Assembly (NCBI RefSeq): GCF_028680575.1
Contig: NZ_JAPCKI010000010.1
Location: 36,642 to 100,641 of the forward strand
DNA from: Acidovorax benzenivorans
GTDB lineage: Bacteria > Pseudomonadota > Gammaproteobacteria > Burkholderiales > Burkholderiaceae_C
DNA: 64,000 nt
Direction of reading: 5' to 3'
Shown: piece after piece, positions 46,327-60,556 of the stretch
Layout: each line of letters opens with the position of its first letter
Position numbering within the stretch: position 1 is the first letter of the stretch
Notes under the pieces: generated by a model
Database searches by the model: none
Told to the model about the DNA's origin: nothing
What the model saw: the letters and a program-made list of their open reading frames with translations, nothing else
Program-made: the position numbers and the translations under genes

Positions 46327-49300
46327 GAACCGGGTCCTCCCTGTTGTTTGTGTAGGCGATGGAAGCCTGGCGCAATACCGCCAGTGCCCCCACAAAGTCG
46401 TAGCTGTCCAACGCCCGCTTCATCTGGCCATGCACCGGCCCCAGCAGGGCCTGCAGAGCGGGGGTGGATTGCTTGAAGATTTCGATGGCGTCGGAGTCGT
46501 CGTCGGCCAGCAGCGCGTCCAGTTGCGCCACCAGCTGGCGCGCGGTTGCGGCGTCGATCTGCGGGCCTTCGGCGGCACCCGCACTGGCGAGGTCCTCGGT
46601 GGGTAGCGCTTGTTGCAACGCCGCGACCAGCGCCTGGCAAGCCGCGTCCACCGGCTGCAGCAGCGGCTCCACCACATCGGGGGCAGCCTTGAGGGCAATG
46701 GCTTCTTCAACCTGCTGGGCCTGGGCCGCGAGGGCCGTGGCGCCAATGGTGCCTGCCGTGCCTTTGAGCGTGTGCATGGCGCGCAGGGCTTCGTCGTGCT
46801 GCCCTGCGGCCAGGGCAGCACGGGTGGTCTGCACGGCGTCGGCTTGCCCGGCGACAAACTTGCGCAGCAGGCCCTCGTAGGCCGCGCGTTTGTCCAGCAC
46901 GCGCCGCAGCCCAGCGGATACGTCGAGCCCGTCGATCTGGCGCAGGGCGTCGTCGGCTGAATGCGCGGGAGCGGGGCGGGATGCTCCATCTGCGTTGGTG
47001 GGCTGCGCCACTGCCTCACCCTGCGGTTCAGTGCCTGCAGTGCCTGCAGTGCCTGCGTTGCCCGCGCCGGTGGCCACGGTTGCATCAGCAGCGCGCGGCA
47101 CAATCCACTGCAGCAGGGCGGCAAACAGTTCATCCGGGTCGATGGGTTTGGCCAGATGGCCATTCATGCCAGCCTCCAGGCACAGGTCGCGGTCGCGGCT
47201 CATGGCGTTGGCGGTCATGGCCAGCACCGGCAGATGGGCCCAGGCAGGGTTCTGGCGCAGGTGCCGCGTGGCGGTCAGGCCGTCCATCACGGGCATCTGC
47301 ATGTCCATCAGTACGAGGTCGTAGGGGGTCTGGGCCAGCATGTCCAGCGCCATCTGTCCGTTGCGGGCCACGTCCACCACCAGGCCCGCGCCGCCCAGCA
47401 ACTCGACGCCCACCTGCTGGTTCAGATCGTTGTCGTCCACCAGTAATACCCATGCACCTGCAATGGCAGACAGGTGGCCCGCGCGGCGTGGCGCCTGCGC
47501 GGTGCGCCCATCGGAAGACCGTGCCTGCCCTCCCAGCGCACGCATGGCGGCATCAAACAGTTGCGAGGGGCTGACGGGCTTGGACAGCATCAGCGCCAGC
47601 CCGGCGTGCTCCAGTTCGTGCTGCACGTCGTCGCGGCCAGCGGCGGTCACGATGACCGTGTGGGGCGGGTGCTGCAGGCCAGCCAGCGCGCGGTGGGTGT
47701 CAAACCCGTCCATGCCGGGCATCTTCCAGTCCACAAACGCAATCTCGCAGGGGCGACCGGCCTGTTCGGCGGCGCGCGCCTGGGCTACGGCCTCCTGGCC
47801 TGAGGAGGCCGTGGTGACGGCAAAGCTCATGCGGGCCAGCATCTCGCCCAGAATGTGTCGCGCCTGCTCGCTGTCGTCCACCACCAGCACATGTCGCCCC
47901 CGCAGGTCGGGGGTGGGCAGCAGCGGCGCATGGTGCGCGGTACCCAGGCCCAGGCGGGCGGTGAACCAGAAGGTGCTGCCCACGCCGGGATGGCTTTGCA
48001 CTCCTACCTCGCCGCCCATCAGCCCGGCAAGCTTCTTGGAGATGGCCAGGCCCAGGCCCGTGCCGCCGTATTTGCGCGTGGTGGAGGTGTCGGCCTGCTC
48101 GAACGAGCGAAACAGCCGCGCCTGCTGCTCGGCCGTGAGGCCGATGCCGGTGTCCTGCACCTCAAACCGCAGCAGCACACCGGAGTCATCGCGCAAGGTT
48201 TCGGTCACCCGCACGATGATTTCGCCCTCTTCGGTGAACTTGACCGCGTTGTTGGCGTAGTTCACCAGAATCTGCCCCAGGCGCAGCGGGTCGCCGCGCA
48301 GGTCGTCGGGCAGGGCAGGGTCCACATCGAACAGCAACTCCAGACCCTTGTGCGCGCATTTGTCGCTGACCAGGTTGGCCACGTTGTCCAGCACGCTGCG
48401 CAGGTCAAAGTCCAGCACCTCTACTTCGAGCTTGCCCGCCTCGATCTTGCTGAAGTCGAGGATGTCATTGATCAGGCCCAGCAGGTGCTGGCCGGAGCGC
48501 TGGATCTTCTCGACATAGTCGCGCTGGCGGGGCGTGAGGTCGGTGCCCAGCGCCAAGTGGCTCATGCCGATCACGGCGTTCATGGGGGTGCGGATCTCAT
48601 GGCTCATGTTGGCCAGGAAGTCCGACTTCATCTGCGAGGCGTCTTCAGCGCGGGCGCGGGCAATCTCCAGCTCGTCCTCGTGTTCGCGCAGGGCAGCGTT
48701 GACCTTTTGCAGCTCGACGGTGCGCTCTGCCACGCGGGCTTCCAGGGCCTCCTCGTTGCGCTGGAGGGCCTCTACGAGCTCGTTCTGCGCAGCCATGGCC
48801 TGGGAGGTTGCCTTTTCGCGCTGCAGGAACTGCCGTGCCATGGCAAAGGCCAGCAAGAACGTGAGCAGCGCCTGGAACGCCGTGAGCCCGGTGGTCAGCA
48901 AGGTCTGATGCTTGACCTCGGCATTGCGCGAATCGCCCAGCAGTGCGGAAACGCGCGAGGCGTTGAGCGAAAGCTCCTGCACCGTATCGCGCAGGCCGTC
49001 CAGCTCGGTGCGCAGCCGCCGCATATGGGTCTGGCTGGAGGTTGCATCCACACTGGCGCCAAAGTAGCTGTCGCCCGCTGCCACAAACCGCTGCAGGGCT
49101 GCCAGCGCGTCGGCATAGATGGGCTCGTCCTGCATCAGCGTGCGCGAGGTGCCGCTCTCCAGCGCGCTGAAACGGCTCAGGAACAGGTCGTACCGCAGCT
49201 CCAGCTTGTCCATGGAGATACTGGCGGGGTTCAGCTCGAACTGGTGCAGCGCATGGTCCAGCTTTTCGTATTCCACGTTGAGCTGCAAAAAAGACCATAG

Positions 49301-49432
49301 CGCGTTGACATCGCCGCGCCGCATGACGGCCTCCACGCTGCGGTATTGGCTGTACTGCACGGCGGCTATGGCCACATAGGCCAGCACCAGCCCCGCAATG
49401 ATGAGCCGCAGGATGTGTTGGCTGCGCAGCAT
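46319..49432 (-). CDS. Hybrid sensor histidine kinase with two receivers and an Hpt domain
   Basis: This 1037-residue membrane kinase has a helix at 7-25, a helical periplasmic region, a second helix near 183-200, and a coiled coil. HisKA follows (phospho-acceptor H278 in [11 protein letters not shown]), then HATPase (N-box near 391-395), receivers with D568 and D710, and Hpt with H887 in MHTLKGTAG. The order supports a four-step phosphorelay ending at the HD-GYP regulator. A short Gly-Thr-Ala repeat links receiver and Hpt. The signal sensed is unknown. Confidence 0.92.
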   Translation of the reverse strand: MLRSQHILRLIIAGLVLAYVAIAAVQYSQYRSVEAVMRRGDVNALWSFLQLNVEYEKLDHALHQFELNPASISMDKLELRYDLFLSRFSALESGTSRTLMQDEPIYADALAALQRFVAAGDSYFGASVDATSSQTHMRRLRTELDGLRDTVQELSLNASRVSALLGDSRNAEVKHQTLLTTGLTAFQALLTFLLAFAMARQFLQREKATSQAMAAQNELVEALQRNEEALEARVAERTVELQKVNAALREHEDELEIARARAEDASQMKSDFLANMSHEIRTPMNAVIGMSHLALGTDLTPRQRDYVEKIQRSGQHLLGLINDILDFSKIEAGKLEVEVLDFDLRSVLDNVANLVSDKCAHKGLELLFDVDPALPDDLRGDPLRLGQILVNYANNAVKFTEEGEIIVRVTETLRDDSGVLLRFEVQDTGIGLTAEQQARLFRSFEQADTSTTRKYGGTGLGLAISKKLAGLMGGEVGVQSHPGVGSTFWFTARLGLGTAHHAPLLPTPDLRGRHVLVVDDSEQARHILGEMLARMSFAVTTASSGQEAVAQARAAEQAGRPCEIAFVDWKMPGMDGFDTHRALAGLQHPPHTVIVTAAGRDDVQHELEHAGLALMLSKPVSPSQLFDAAMRALGGQARSSDGRTAQAPRRAGHLSAIAGAWVLLVDDNDLNQQVGVELLGGAGLVVDVARNGQMALDMLAQTPYDLVLMDMQMPVMDGLTATRHLRQNPAWAHLPVLAMTANAMSRDRDLCLEAGMNGHLAKPIDPDELFAALLQWIVPRAADATVATGAGNAGTAGTAGTEPQGEAVAQPTNADGASRPAPAHSADDALRQIDGLDVSAGLRRVLDKRAAYEGLLRKFVAGQADAVQTTRAALAAGQHDEALRAMHTLKGTAGTIGATALAAQAQQVEEAIALKAAPDVVEPLLQPVDAACQALVAALQQALPTEDLASAGAAEGPQIDAATARQLVAQLDALLADDDSDAIEIFKQSTPALQALLGPVHGQMKRALDSYDFVGALAVLRQASIAYTNNREDPVHE

Positions 49433-49461
49433 GCGTGGGGGCCCGGGGCAGGGAAGGGCGG

Positions 49462-50007
49462 TTACCGGATGTGCAAGGCGTTGAGCTGCCAGGCCGCCCG
49501 GTTGTAGTACAGCTCGCTGCGCAACTCGGCCTTGGCATCAAATGGGAACACGATGAACAGCGGACCTTTTTCGCGGATGGGCATGGGCCGGTTGTTCATC
49601 AGGCGCGCCACGATCACGTCATGGCGCGTGGCGTCGTCCGCCGGGATCTCGGTTTTGTAGTCATTCAGGGCCACCGCCGTGATCTTGGTGCCCTTGGCGC
49701 CCACCGCTGCCAGCACATCGCGCAGCAGGGGACCGGTGAAAGTGACGGCGCTGGGGTACCAGGGTGTCTGGGTAGAGAAGCTGTGCTGCGGCAGCTTCTC
49801 CAGCATCTTCATGTCGAACTGCGCCTGCGCGCCCCGGTTGGTCTGCGTGATGGCGCCATCGATGGTCAGCACGACGGGGCCTGTAGGTGGCTCCAGGGCC
49901 TGTGCGGTGCTCGCTGCTAGCGCTGCCGCCCCCACCACCCATGTTGCCAATACCGCGAATGCCTTGGACAACGCCAATTCCAGCCCATAACGCCGATGAG
50001 ATTGCAT
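49462..50007 (-). CDS. Secreted sulfite-oxidase-fold (molybdopterin-binding-like) protein
   Basis: This 181-residue protein has a signal peptide ending near ASTAQA. The mature part resembles the oxidoreductase molybdopterin-binding fold: [30 protein letters not shown] and [11 protein letters not shown]. The conserved cofactor cysteine of true enzymes is absent, so it may be a periplasmic binding or sensing partner. AGGAGG lies 9 bases before the ATG at 50007 and 3 before the ATG at 50013. It immediately precedes the hybrid kinase and may feed it. Confidence 0.75.
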   Translation of the reverse strand: MQSHRRYGLELALSKAFAVLATWVVGAAALAASTAQALEPPTGPVVLTIDGAITQTNRGAQAQFDMKMLEKLPQHSFSTQTPWYPSAVTFTGPLLRDVLAAVGAKGTKITAVALNDYKTEIPADDATRHDVIVARLMNNRPMPIREKGPLFIVFPFDAKAELRSELYYNRAAWQLNALHIR

Positions 50008-50144
50008 GGACATCCCCCTCCTGTTTGGCAACAGTCTCGCGGATAGACGCCCAAAATGTAAACTGATTTATTACCGCCGGTCTGCCTGAAGGTGGTTTTT
50101 GCGTGACGAGCGGCGACGGCTGGGTGGCAAAGCAGGCCAGTGCT

Positions 50145-50507
50145 TCAGGCGGTGGTGGTGCCGGTAGCGGCCATGGAGTCCCAGGCCTTGAGCGCCTCGG
50201 CGGTGTACATAAGTGCCGGTCCACCCCCCATGTAAACGCATACGGCCAACATCTCCTCCAGTTCCGCACGGGTGGCGCCCAGCTTTTGCAGCGCCTTGAC
50301 ATGGAAACCGATGCACCCAGAACAGCGCTGGGTTACGCCAATGGCCAGGGCAATCAGCTCCTTGTGTTTGCTGGTCAGCGCCCCTTCTGCCATGGACGCC
50401 TGCGCCAGCTGTGCAAAGCCGCGCATGGCTTCGGGCTGGGCCTTGCGAAAGCCCGCCAGGTTTTCGTTGATGTCTTGAATCAGACCCTTGTGGTCAAACG
50501 TGCTCAT
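50145..50507 (-). CDS. Carboxymuconolactone decarboxylase/AhpD-like protein
   Basis: This 120-residue all-helical protein carries the AhpD-type redox motif C62-x2-C65 with H69 (CSGCIGFH). Such proteins are thiol-dependent peroxidases or reductases. It is the last gene of the sulfide cluster and may reduce persulfide or peroxide products. The ATG at 50507 fits the family start MSTFDHKGLIQDI. Confidence 0.88.
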   Translation of the reverse strand: MSTFDHKGLIQDINENLAGFRKAQPEAMRGFAQLAQASMAEGALTSKHKELIALAIGVTQRCSGCIGFHVKALQKLGATRAELEEMLAVCVYMGGGPALMYTAEALKAWDSMAATGTTTA

Positions 50508-50565
50508 CCAGAGTTCCTCATTGGTGGGTGGCGAATGCCAGCGGTGGCAGGCGCCCGCCACGGGT

Positions 50566-50757
50566 TCATTTCTTCATGGGGCAGGTATTGATGCCGAGCA
50601 GCGTGTAAGCCGGGCAAAACCGAAACAGGCCCGTGGCCAGTGGCACCACTCCGAGCCACCCCCACCAGCCCACCGTGCCGGTGGCAGCCAATGCGATCAG
50701 GATCAGGCCGGCGACGACGCGCAGCACGCGGTCTATGGTTCCTACGTTGATTTTCAT
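50566..50757 (-). CDS. DUF2892 membrane protein, first copy
   Basis: This 63-residue protein is one DUF2892 domain: MKINVGTIDRVLRVVAGL, two membrane helices, and the conserved end CPAYTLLGINTCP. The same domain is fused to rhodanese in E. coli YgaP, and stand-alone copies occur beside rhodanese genes, as here. It lies between the rhodanese and AhpD-like genes. Confidence 0.88.
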   Translation of the reverse strand: MKINVGTIDRVLRVVAGLILIALAATGTVGWWGWLGVVPLATGLFRFCPAYTLLGINTCPMKK

Positions 50758-50809
50758 GATGGTTCCTTGCTCTGAGGTTGCGGTCCTTAGACGGACCTTT
50801 CTTGCACAA

Positions 50810-50840
50810 GGGCAGTGAACGCGGGATGCGTTCACTGCCC
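50810..50840. other. Perfect 13-base hairpin between the rhodanese and DUF2892 genes
   Basis: GGGCAGTGAACGC (50810-50822) and GCGTTCACTGCCC (50828-50840) form a perfect stem with a 5-base loop, two bases after the rhodanese stop on the transcribed strand. No T run follows, so it is more likely an RNA stability or processing element than a full terminator. A second small dyad (GGTCC and GGACC, 50782-50797) follows. Confidence 0.7.
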
Positions 50841-50842
50841 GG

Positions 50843-51223
50843 TCAATCGAAAGAGGGCGACGAAGGTGCCGCCACGGGCTTGCCCGCAGCCGCCCACGCG
50901 TCAAAGCCGCCCGTGATGGACTGCACCTGCAGGTAGCCCATCTCGTGCATGGCGCGTGCGGCCAGTGCGGCCCGGCCACTGGTCTTGCAATACAGCACTA
51001 CCTTGAGGTCGCGGGCAGTGAGCTCGGGCATGCTGCTGAGCTTGAACTCCAGCGTTCCCCGAGAGGCGTGAATAGCGCCAGGGATATGTCCGGCCTGGTA
51101 CTCGTCGGCCTCTCGCACATCGATCAGCACGTCGGCCGCGCGGATGGCTTCGTCGGCCTGGTCCAGCGGAATCTCCTGCACCAGGGCTTTGGCTGCAGTG
51201 ACCAGATCGTGGGCTGTTTTCAT
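50843..51223 (-). CDS. Rhodanese-like sulfurtransferase
   Basis: This 126-residue single-domain rhodanese has its active-site cysteine at C79 in the loop CKTSGRA. It has an N-terminal helix (residues 1-22) before the domain. It would accept sulfane sulfur from thiosulfate or persulfides and pass it to thiols. It lies downstream of OsmC and upstream of the DUF2892 gene in the sulfide cluster. Confidence 0.9.
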   Translation of the reverse strand: MKTAHDLVTAAKALVQEIPLDQADEAIRAADVLIDVREADEYQAGHIPGAIHASRGTLEFKLSSMPELTARDLKVVLYCKTSGRAALAARAMHEMGYLQVQSITGGFDAWAAAGKPVAAPSSPSFD

Positions 51224-51262
51224 GGGTTGTGTCCTGTAAAAAGAATGGGCGGGGCAGCTATG

Positions 51263-51709
51263 TCAGTGCAGTGCGACGTTCTCGGCGTCCAGTACGGTGA
51301 GCCCGATAGGGATGCTTTGGCCCACGCTCTGCGTGACCGTGCAATAGCTCTCGAACTGGCTGAGCACACGGTCGAGGTGTTGCAGCTGCGACGCAGGAAC
51401 CCCCAGGCGCAGGGTGGCGTCCATGCGCAGAACTCGCAAGCGGCCTTCGGGGTTACGTCCTACCTCGGCCACCACTGTCGTGCGCAAGGGTTCGGGCGAC
51501 TGCTTGAATTTCCGCAGGGCAAAGAGCAAAGAGTCGCTCAGGCAGTTGCCCACCGCCGCGCACAGCAGCTGCACGGGCGATGGCCCCATGCCGGAGCCCA
51601 AGGGCGCTGGCTCGTCTGCGATCAGAGTGGGCACGTCGCCGCCGAACGTGATCTCAAAACGGTAGTCCTGTTGTTGGACCAACTCAATGGCGATTTTTTC
51701 ATTGCTCAT
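51263..51709 (-). CDS. OsmC-family thiol peroxidase-like protein
   Basis: This 148-residue OsmC-fold protein carries the two conserved reactive cysteines (C56 in AVGNCLSDS, C123 in ESYCTVTQS). OsmC/Ohr proteins reduce hydroperoxides; some relatives act on persulfides. Its place between rhodanese and persulfide-dioxygenase-like genes suggests a role in sulfane-sulfur handling. Confidence 0.88.
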   Translation of the reverse strand: MSNEKIAIELVQQQDYRFEITFGGDVPTLIADEPAPLGSGMGPSPVQLLCAAVGNCLSDSLLFALRKFKQSPEPLRTTVVAEVGRNPEGRLRVLRMDATLRLGVPASQLQHLDRVLSQFESYCTVTQSVGQSIPIGLTVLDAENVALH

Positions 51710-51761
51710 GGGAATCTCCGGTGCACTCCATGCCAGAGTGAAGGGTGCCGTTCGTAAGGTG

Positions 51762-52622
51762 TCACAGTGCGTTGATCGGTATCTTGAGATAGGTCACGCC
51801 GTTGTCTTCGGGTGGGGGCATCTCCCCAGCGCGGATATTGACCTGCACCGATGGCAGGATCAAGACCGGCATTTCCAGCGTCTCGTCGCGCCGGGTGCGC
51901 ATGGCGACAAAGTCGTCCTCAGACACGCCGTCGTGCACGTGGATGTTGTGGGCACGCTGTTCAGCGACGGTGGTCTGCCACGCAATGGCACGCCCGTGCG
52001 GCGGGTAGTCGTGACACATGAACAGACGGGTTTCACCGGGCAGGCTCAGCAGTTTGCGCACCGACTGGTACAGCGCGCGTGCATTGCCGCCTGGAAAATC
52101 GCAGCGCGCAGTGCCTACATCGGGCATGAACAAGGTGTCGCCCACCAGCACAGCATCGCCAATCTGGAAGGCCATGCAGGCTGGGGTATGACCGGGCACC
52201 GCCAATGCCCTGGCCTCCAGCCGGCCAATACGGAACACCTCGTTGTCTTGCAGCAGGTGGTCAAACTGGCTGCCGTCGGGGCGAAATGCAGGCTCCAGAT
52301 GAAAGAGCTTCTGGAACACGCCCTGCACCTGGGCGATGGCCGAGCCAATGGCAATGCGGCCCCCGAGTTTGCTGCGCAGATAGTGCGCAGCCGACAGATG
52401 GTCTGCATGGGCATGGGTCTCCAGAATCCATTGCACCGTGAGACCATGGGTCTGCACAAACTCAACGATGCGCAGCGCAGAGTTCGTGTGGGTGCGACCG
52501 GACTTGGGGTCGTAGTCAAGTACCGAATCGACCACCGCACAGTGCCCACCGGGCTGGTCAAAGACCACATAGCTCACCGTCCAGGTGGCGTCATCGAAGA
52601 AGGCTTGGATCTGGGGTTTCAT
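51762..52622 (-). CDS. MBL-fold persulfide dioxygenase-like protein (Blh/ETHE1 group)
   Basis: This 286-residue metallo-beta-lactamase-fold protein has the metal motif HAHADH (70-75), later ligands in PGHTPACMAF and VGDTLFMPDVGTARCDFPGG, and a final CHDYPPHGR. The ETHE1/Blh group is iron-dependent and oxidises glutathione persulfide to sulfite. The surrounding sulfide:quinone oxidoreductase and rhodaneses match this role well. Confidence 0.88.
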   Translation of the reverse strand: MKPQIQAFFDDATWTVSYVVFDQPGGHCAVVDSVLDYDPKSGRTHTNSALRIVEFVQTHGLTVQWILETHAHADHLSAAHYLRSKLGGRIAIGSAIAQVQGVFQKLFHLEPAFRPDGSQFDHLLQDNEVFRIGRLEARALAVPGHTPACMAFQIGDAVLVGDTLFMPDVGTARCDFPGGNARALYQSVRKLLSLPGETRLFMCHDYPPHGRAIAWQTTVAEQRAHNIHVHDGVSEDDFVAMRTRRDETLEMPVLILPSVQVNIRAGEMPPPEDNGVTYLKIPINAL

Positions 52623-52688
52623 GGGTTCTTCCCTGCAGCGTTGTCAGTGTGCGCTGCCTGGCGACAGCGGCTTGATGCGGCGGGCACG

Positions 52689-52982
52689 TCAGCCGCGCTC
52701 CATAGGCAAGCCCAGGCGCAGGGCCACACTGCTGACCCCACCGCCATTCGCCACCTGGGTGTACCCCTGTGCCTGCAGCCACTGAGCAGCCATGCCAGAG
52801 CGCGCACCCGACAGGCAGCAGAGCACCAGGGGGCGGTTTCGATCCGGCAGGGCAGATATGGCCTGCTGGGTGAAGGTGTCCAGAGGCAGGTTGATCGATC
52901 CAGCCACGTGGCCAGCGGCAAATTCGCCCTGTGATCGGACGTCAACGACCAGCGGAGTGTGTGAGGTGTTAGCGGTACTCAT
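52689..52982 (-). CDS. Small rhodanese-like protein
   Basis: This 97-residue rhodanese has the active loop CLSGARS with the catalytic cysteine at C56, preceded by C55. The substrate-binding start VVDVRSQGEFAAGHVAGSINLP is intact. The ATG at 52982 was chosen since residues before it have no family match. It lies between the TolC-like and persulfide dioxygenase-like genes. Confidence 0.88.
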   Translation of the reverse strand: MSTANTSHTPLVVDVRSQGEFAAGHVAGSINLPLDTFTQQAISALPDRNRPLVLCCLSGARSGMAAQWLQAQGYTQVANGGGVSSVALRLGLPMERG

Positions 52983-53022
52983 GGTGGTGAAATGTTGCGG
53001 TCTGCGCGGTTGTGCAAATGGG

Positions 53023-54432
53023 TTAGTGAAGGGCGGGGGCCGAAATCTGCTGGGCATCCGTGGCAGCCTGCAGTGCTGCCTCATCCAGTCGGTTGACCAA
53101 CGCCATCAGTTGCAGTTGCTCTTGCGCCATGCGGACCTGGTGCTGCAATAGCCTGGACTGGGATTGCAGCGCGTCGTTCTGGGCCTGCAGCAGATCTAAT
53201 GTCGTTCGGTCACCCACCTGGCGACCCAATTGGGTGGCGTCGAGCCGCATCTGGGAGGCAGCGCGCGCAGCCTCCAGCGCCTGGGTCCTGGCCACCCCCG
53301 ACTGAAGCTGCAGCCAGGTGGCGCGCACCTGTTGGGCCACTGTCAAGCGGGTGCTGTCGAGGTCGGCTTGCGCTTTGTCCTGCATGCGCAACAGTTCCTG
53401 TTGGCGGGCTTCCAACTGCCCCCCAGTGGACAAGGGCACCTGAATCTGCACGCCCACCAGGTACTGGCTGGCAGAGTTGCTGGCAGAACCCCAGCGCCCC
53501 GATCCAGACAGCCTGTCCGCGCCCGCCTGGGCCACCAGGTCCACCTTGATGCTGGCCGAGCGTGTGGCTTTTGTGGCTTCCTGTTCGGCCAGGGCCAGCA
53601 TCTGGGCCTGGGTGCGCACCTGAAGGTTGTCTTGCGTGGCCGTGTCAAGCCATTGGGTGAGGGGAGGGAGTGCTGTGCTGGCACTGGCTGGCACGGTTTG
53701 ACCCGAGAGCGGGGCGGGCCCCTGCAGGGGGGGCAGTGGTTTGGCATGCCAGCCCGTTGCCTGGGCCAGCGCCTGGAGCGCAGTCTGCACCTCTACGTCT
53801 GCGGCCTGCACTTGCGCGGCAAGTTCCAGTGCACGCGCCTGGGCTTCACGCACATCGGTGACGGGGGCGTCGCCCAGCGCAAAACGGTCCTGCGCCTCCT
53901 GCAGTGCGCGGTCCGTGGCCTCCTGTTGGCGCAGCAGCAATGTGTGCTGCTGCTGTGCCAGCACTGCAGCGAAGTATTGTTGAGCGGTCTTGAGCATCAA
54001 CTGCTGTTGCTGCGAGGCCGCCTGCAGTTCGGCCAGGTCGGCGGACAGCATCAGTTGGCGCCCTTGGGCACTGCGCTCCGGGTTGTACAACGGCATGCGC
54101 GCCTCGATGCCCAGACGCGCGCCCGGCCCGCTGTGGACCGATGTATCAAACCCGACGCCAGGGGTCTGGGCAGCGCCTGGCATGGAAAAAGCAGCGCCCT
54201 GAGCGGAAGTGCGCGACCCCATGGCGCCACCGGTGGCCTGGGCGGACACCGTGGGGTTCCACAATCGGCTGGCCTGCATCCGGCGCGCCTCGCCAGCGGC
54301 CCGCGTTGCATCGGCCGCAGCCATGTCTGGGTGCTGCTGTCTGGCGGCAAGCCATGCTTCTCGCAAATCTGCAGCCTGGGCGGCACCCAGGCCACAGGCC
54401 AGCAAGGCAGCGCTCAGCAGTAGTTTGCGCAT
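53023..54432 (-). CDS. TolC-family outer membrane efflux protein
   Basis: This 469-residue protein has a signal peptide (cleavage after about residue 20, AAQA) and two OEP repeats with long helical stretches, typical of the trimeric outer-membrane channel of RND pumps. The channel gene is separated from its membrane-fusion and RND genes by the sulfide:quinone oxidoreductase and a DUF2892 gene. It is probably the outer part of that pump. Confidence 0.9.
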   Translation of the reverse strand: MRKLLLSAALLACGLGAAQAADLREAWLAARQQHPDMAAADATRAAGEARRMQASRLWNPTVSAQATGGAMGSRTSAQGAAFSMPGAAQTPGVGFDTSVHSGPGARLGIEARMPLYNPERSAQGRQLMLSADLAELQAASQQQQLMLKTAQQYFAAVLAQQQHTLLLRQQEATDRALQEAQDRFALGDAPVTDVREAQARALELAAQVQAADVEVQTALQALAQATGWHAKPLPPLQGPAPLSGQTVPASASTALPPLTQWLDTATQDNLQVRTQAQMLALAEQEATKATRSASIKVDLVAQAGADRLSGSGRWGSASNSASQYLVGVQIQVPLSTGGQLEARQQELLRMQDKAQADLDSTRLTVAQQVRATWLQLQSGVARTQALEAARAASQMRLDATQLGRQVGDRTTLDLLQAQNDALQSQSRLLQHQVRMAQEQLQLMALVNRLDEAALQAATDAQQISAPALH

Positions 54433-54445
54433 GATGTGCTCCTTT

Positions 54446-54655
54446 TCAGCAGCCAGGCCGAACACCCAGTTTGCGCAAGATGGTTTCCATGAGGCACCAT
54501 TTGGTCAGACCGCTTTGCAGAAGGTTGACCCCTACGAATGCCGTAAAAGCCAACCACCATTGACTCACGAAGATGGGGCTGCCTGGGATGCCCAGCGCCA
54601 GGGAAAGCAGGATGAAAGTGCCAGCAACCACGCGAACGACTTGCCATGTTGTCAT
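54446..54655 (-). CDS. DUF2892-like membrane protein, second copy
   Basis: This 69-residue protein has two membrane helices and the DUF2892 pattern: VVRVVAGTFILLSLALG, then LLQSGLTKWCLMETILRKLGV. It is the second such protein in this cluster and is longer at its C-terminus than the copy at 50566. The start at 54655 gives MTTWQVVRVVAG. It lies just upstream of the TolC gene. Confidence 0.85.
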   Translation of the reverse strand: MTTWQVVRVVAGTFILLSLALGIPGSPIFVSQWWLAFTAFVGVNLLQSGLTKWCLMETILRKLGVRPGC

Positions 54656-54732
54656 GATGAACTCCTTGATGAAAAAATGAATCTCTGCCTGCCTGTGCGC
54701 CCCGCCTGACGGGGGGCAAGGCAAGCCCAAGC

Positions 54733-59392
<4,660 letters not shown>

Positions 59393-59393
59393 T

Positions 59394-60464
59394 TCAGCGC
59401 ACCTTGGCCGCAGCCTGTGGTTGGACGGCAACGCGTTCGCCAGCACGCACGCCGCTGAGCACTTCGACCAGATCGCCCACGGGTCGGCCCAGGCGCACCT
59501 GGCGCAGCAAAGGGCGCCCTTGCTCGTCAAGGACATAAAGCCCGGTCATTTCGGCGCGGCGTACGACGGCACTGGCGGGAACAAGCAGTGGCACGTGGGC
59601 CTCGGTTGCAGCGTTCATTGGAGCGGATGCGGCCTCGTTGAGCCACAAACGGGCGAACATGCCCGGCGCTGCGCCGACAGTGCCTGCTGGGAGTTCAACG
59701 CGTACCTGGCTGGTGTGGCTCTGCGGGTCGACAGTGGGCAATACCTGCGCCTTGGACAGCGGCACGCTGATGCGGGATGGCGCCAGCCCAGGCACTTCCA
59801 CTTCCACATTGCCTGCAGCGCTGCGCACGAGTGCCGCCTGCAACTGGCCCAGGGAGGCGGTGACGCGCATCTGAGTGGGGTCGTACACAGTCAAAAGCGG
59901 CTTGCCGGGCATGGCCATATCACCGATGGTGGTCGGCACCTGGCCAACCACCCCGCTGAACGGGGCCTTGATGACATAGAAGCCGGACTGCGTGATTGCT
60001 GCGCCCGACTGTGCTTGCGCGGCCTGAACCTGGGCCTGGCTGGCGCGCCACTGCGCCTCTGCCCGATCCAGCGCCGCCTGGCTGATGTATTGCTTTTGGA
60101 ACAGTTGCTTCTGGCGGTCGTATTCCTTGGACGCCACCTGCTGGGCGGCACGCGCGGCCTCCACCTGGGCCGCACTGGCCGTCGCGCTCTGCTGCGCTGC
60201 ACGCGCATCGATGCGCACCAAGTCCTGGCCCGCCGTGACGCGGTCGCCAGCCCGCACATTCAGCTGTATGACAGCCCCTTGCACTTGGGCCGACAAGGTG
60301 GCGTCGCGGACAGCCTCCACCTGGGCGTCGATGCTGCTGGCCCACTGCATGGAGGCAGGTTTGACCACGTAGCTGGCGATAGGGGGCTGTGTGTTGTCAC
60401 CCGCAGCCCAGGCGCTGGATACGCTCAGGGCAAGCGCTGCGGTCAACATGTGCGAGGACTTCAT
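59394..60464 (-). CDS. RND membrane-fusion (periplasmic adaptor) protein
   Basis: This 356-residue adaptor has a signal peptide (1-20), a barrel-sandwich domain split by a coiled coil (residues 85-150, rich in Ala and Gln), a beta-barrel and a membrane-proximal domain. It connects the RND permease to the outer-membrane channel. It is the first gene of the long minus-strand cluster, divergent from the ArsR regulator. Confidence 0.92.
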   Translation of the reverse strand: MKSSHMLTAALALSVSSAWAAGDNTQPPIASYVVKPASMQWASSIDAQVEAVRDATLSAQVQGAVIQLNVRAGDRVTAGQDLVRIDARAAQQSATASAAQVEAARAAQQVASKEYDRQKQLFQKQYISQAALDRAEAQWRASQAQVQAAQAQSGAAITQSGFYVIKAPFSGVVGQVPTTIGDMAMPGKPLLTVYDPTQMRVTASLGQLQAALVRSAAGNVEVEVPGLAPSRISVPLSKAQVLPTVDPQSHTSQVRVELPAGTVGAAPGMFARLWLNEAASAPMNAATEAHVPLLVPASAVVRRAEMTGLYVLDEQGRPLLRQVRLGRPVGDLVEVLSGVRAGERVAVQPQAAAKVR

Positions 60465-60490
60465 GCAGGACTCCGGTAGGACTTTCTTTG

Positions 60491-60523
60491 ATTATTTAAC
60501 TAATCAATTAATTAGTCAATAAT
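60491..60523. promoter_or_regulatory. AT-rich dyad operator between the RND adaptor gene and the ArsR gene
   Basis: ATTATTTAACTAAT (60491-60504) faces ATTAGTCAATAAT (60511-60523) across CAATTA. The arms are complementary except for a one-base slip. The position between the divergent starts, and the AT content in GC-rich DNA, make it a strong candidate for ArsR-family binding over both promoters, like the AT-rich BigR box. Confidence 0.75.
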
Positions 60524-60556
60524 GTATCATGCACAACATTGCACGGAGGTCCAGTG

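Noticed and set aside
47025..47070. Short GCCTGCAGT repeats in the hybrid kinase gene
   Set aside because: They encode the Gly-Thr-Ala linker between receiver and Hpt domains; an ordinary low-complexity linker.
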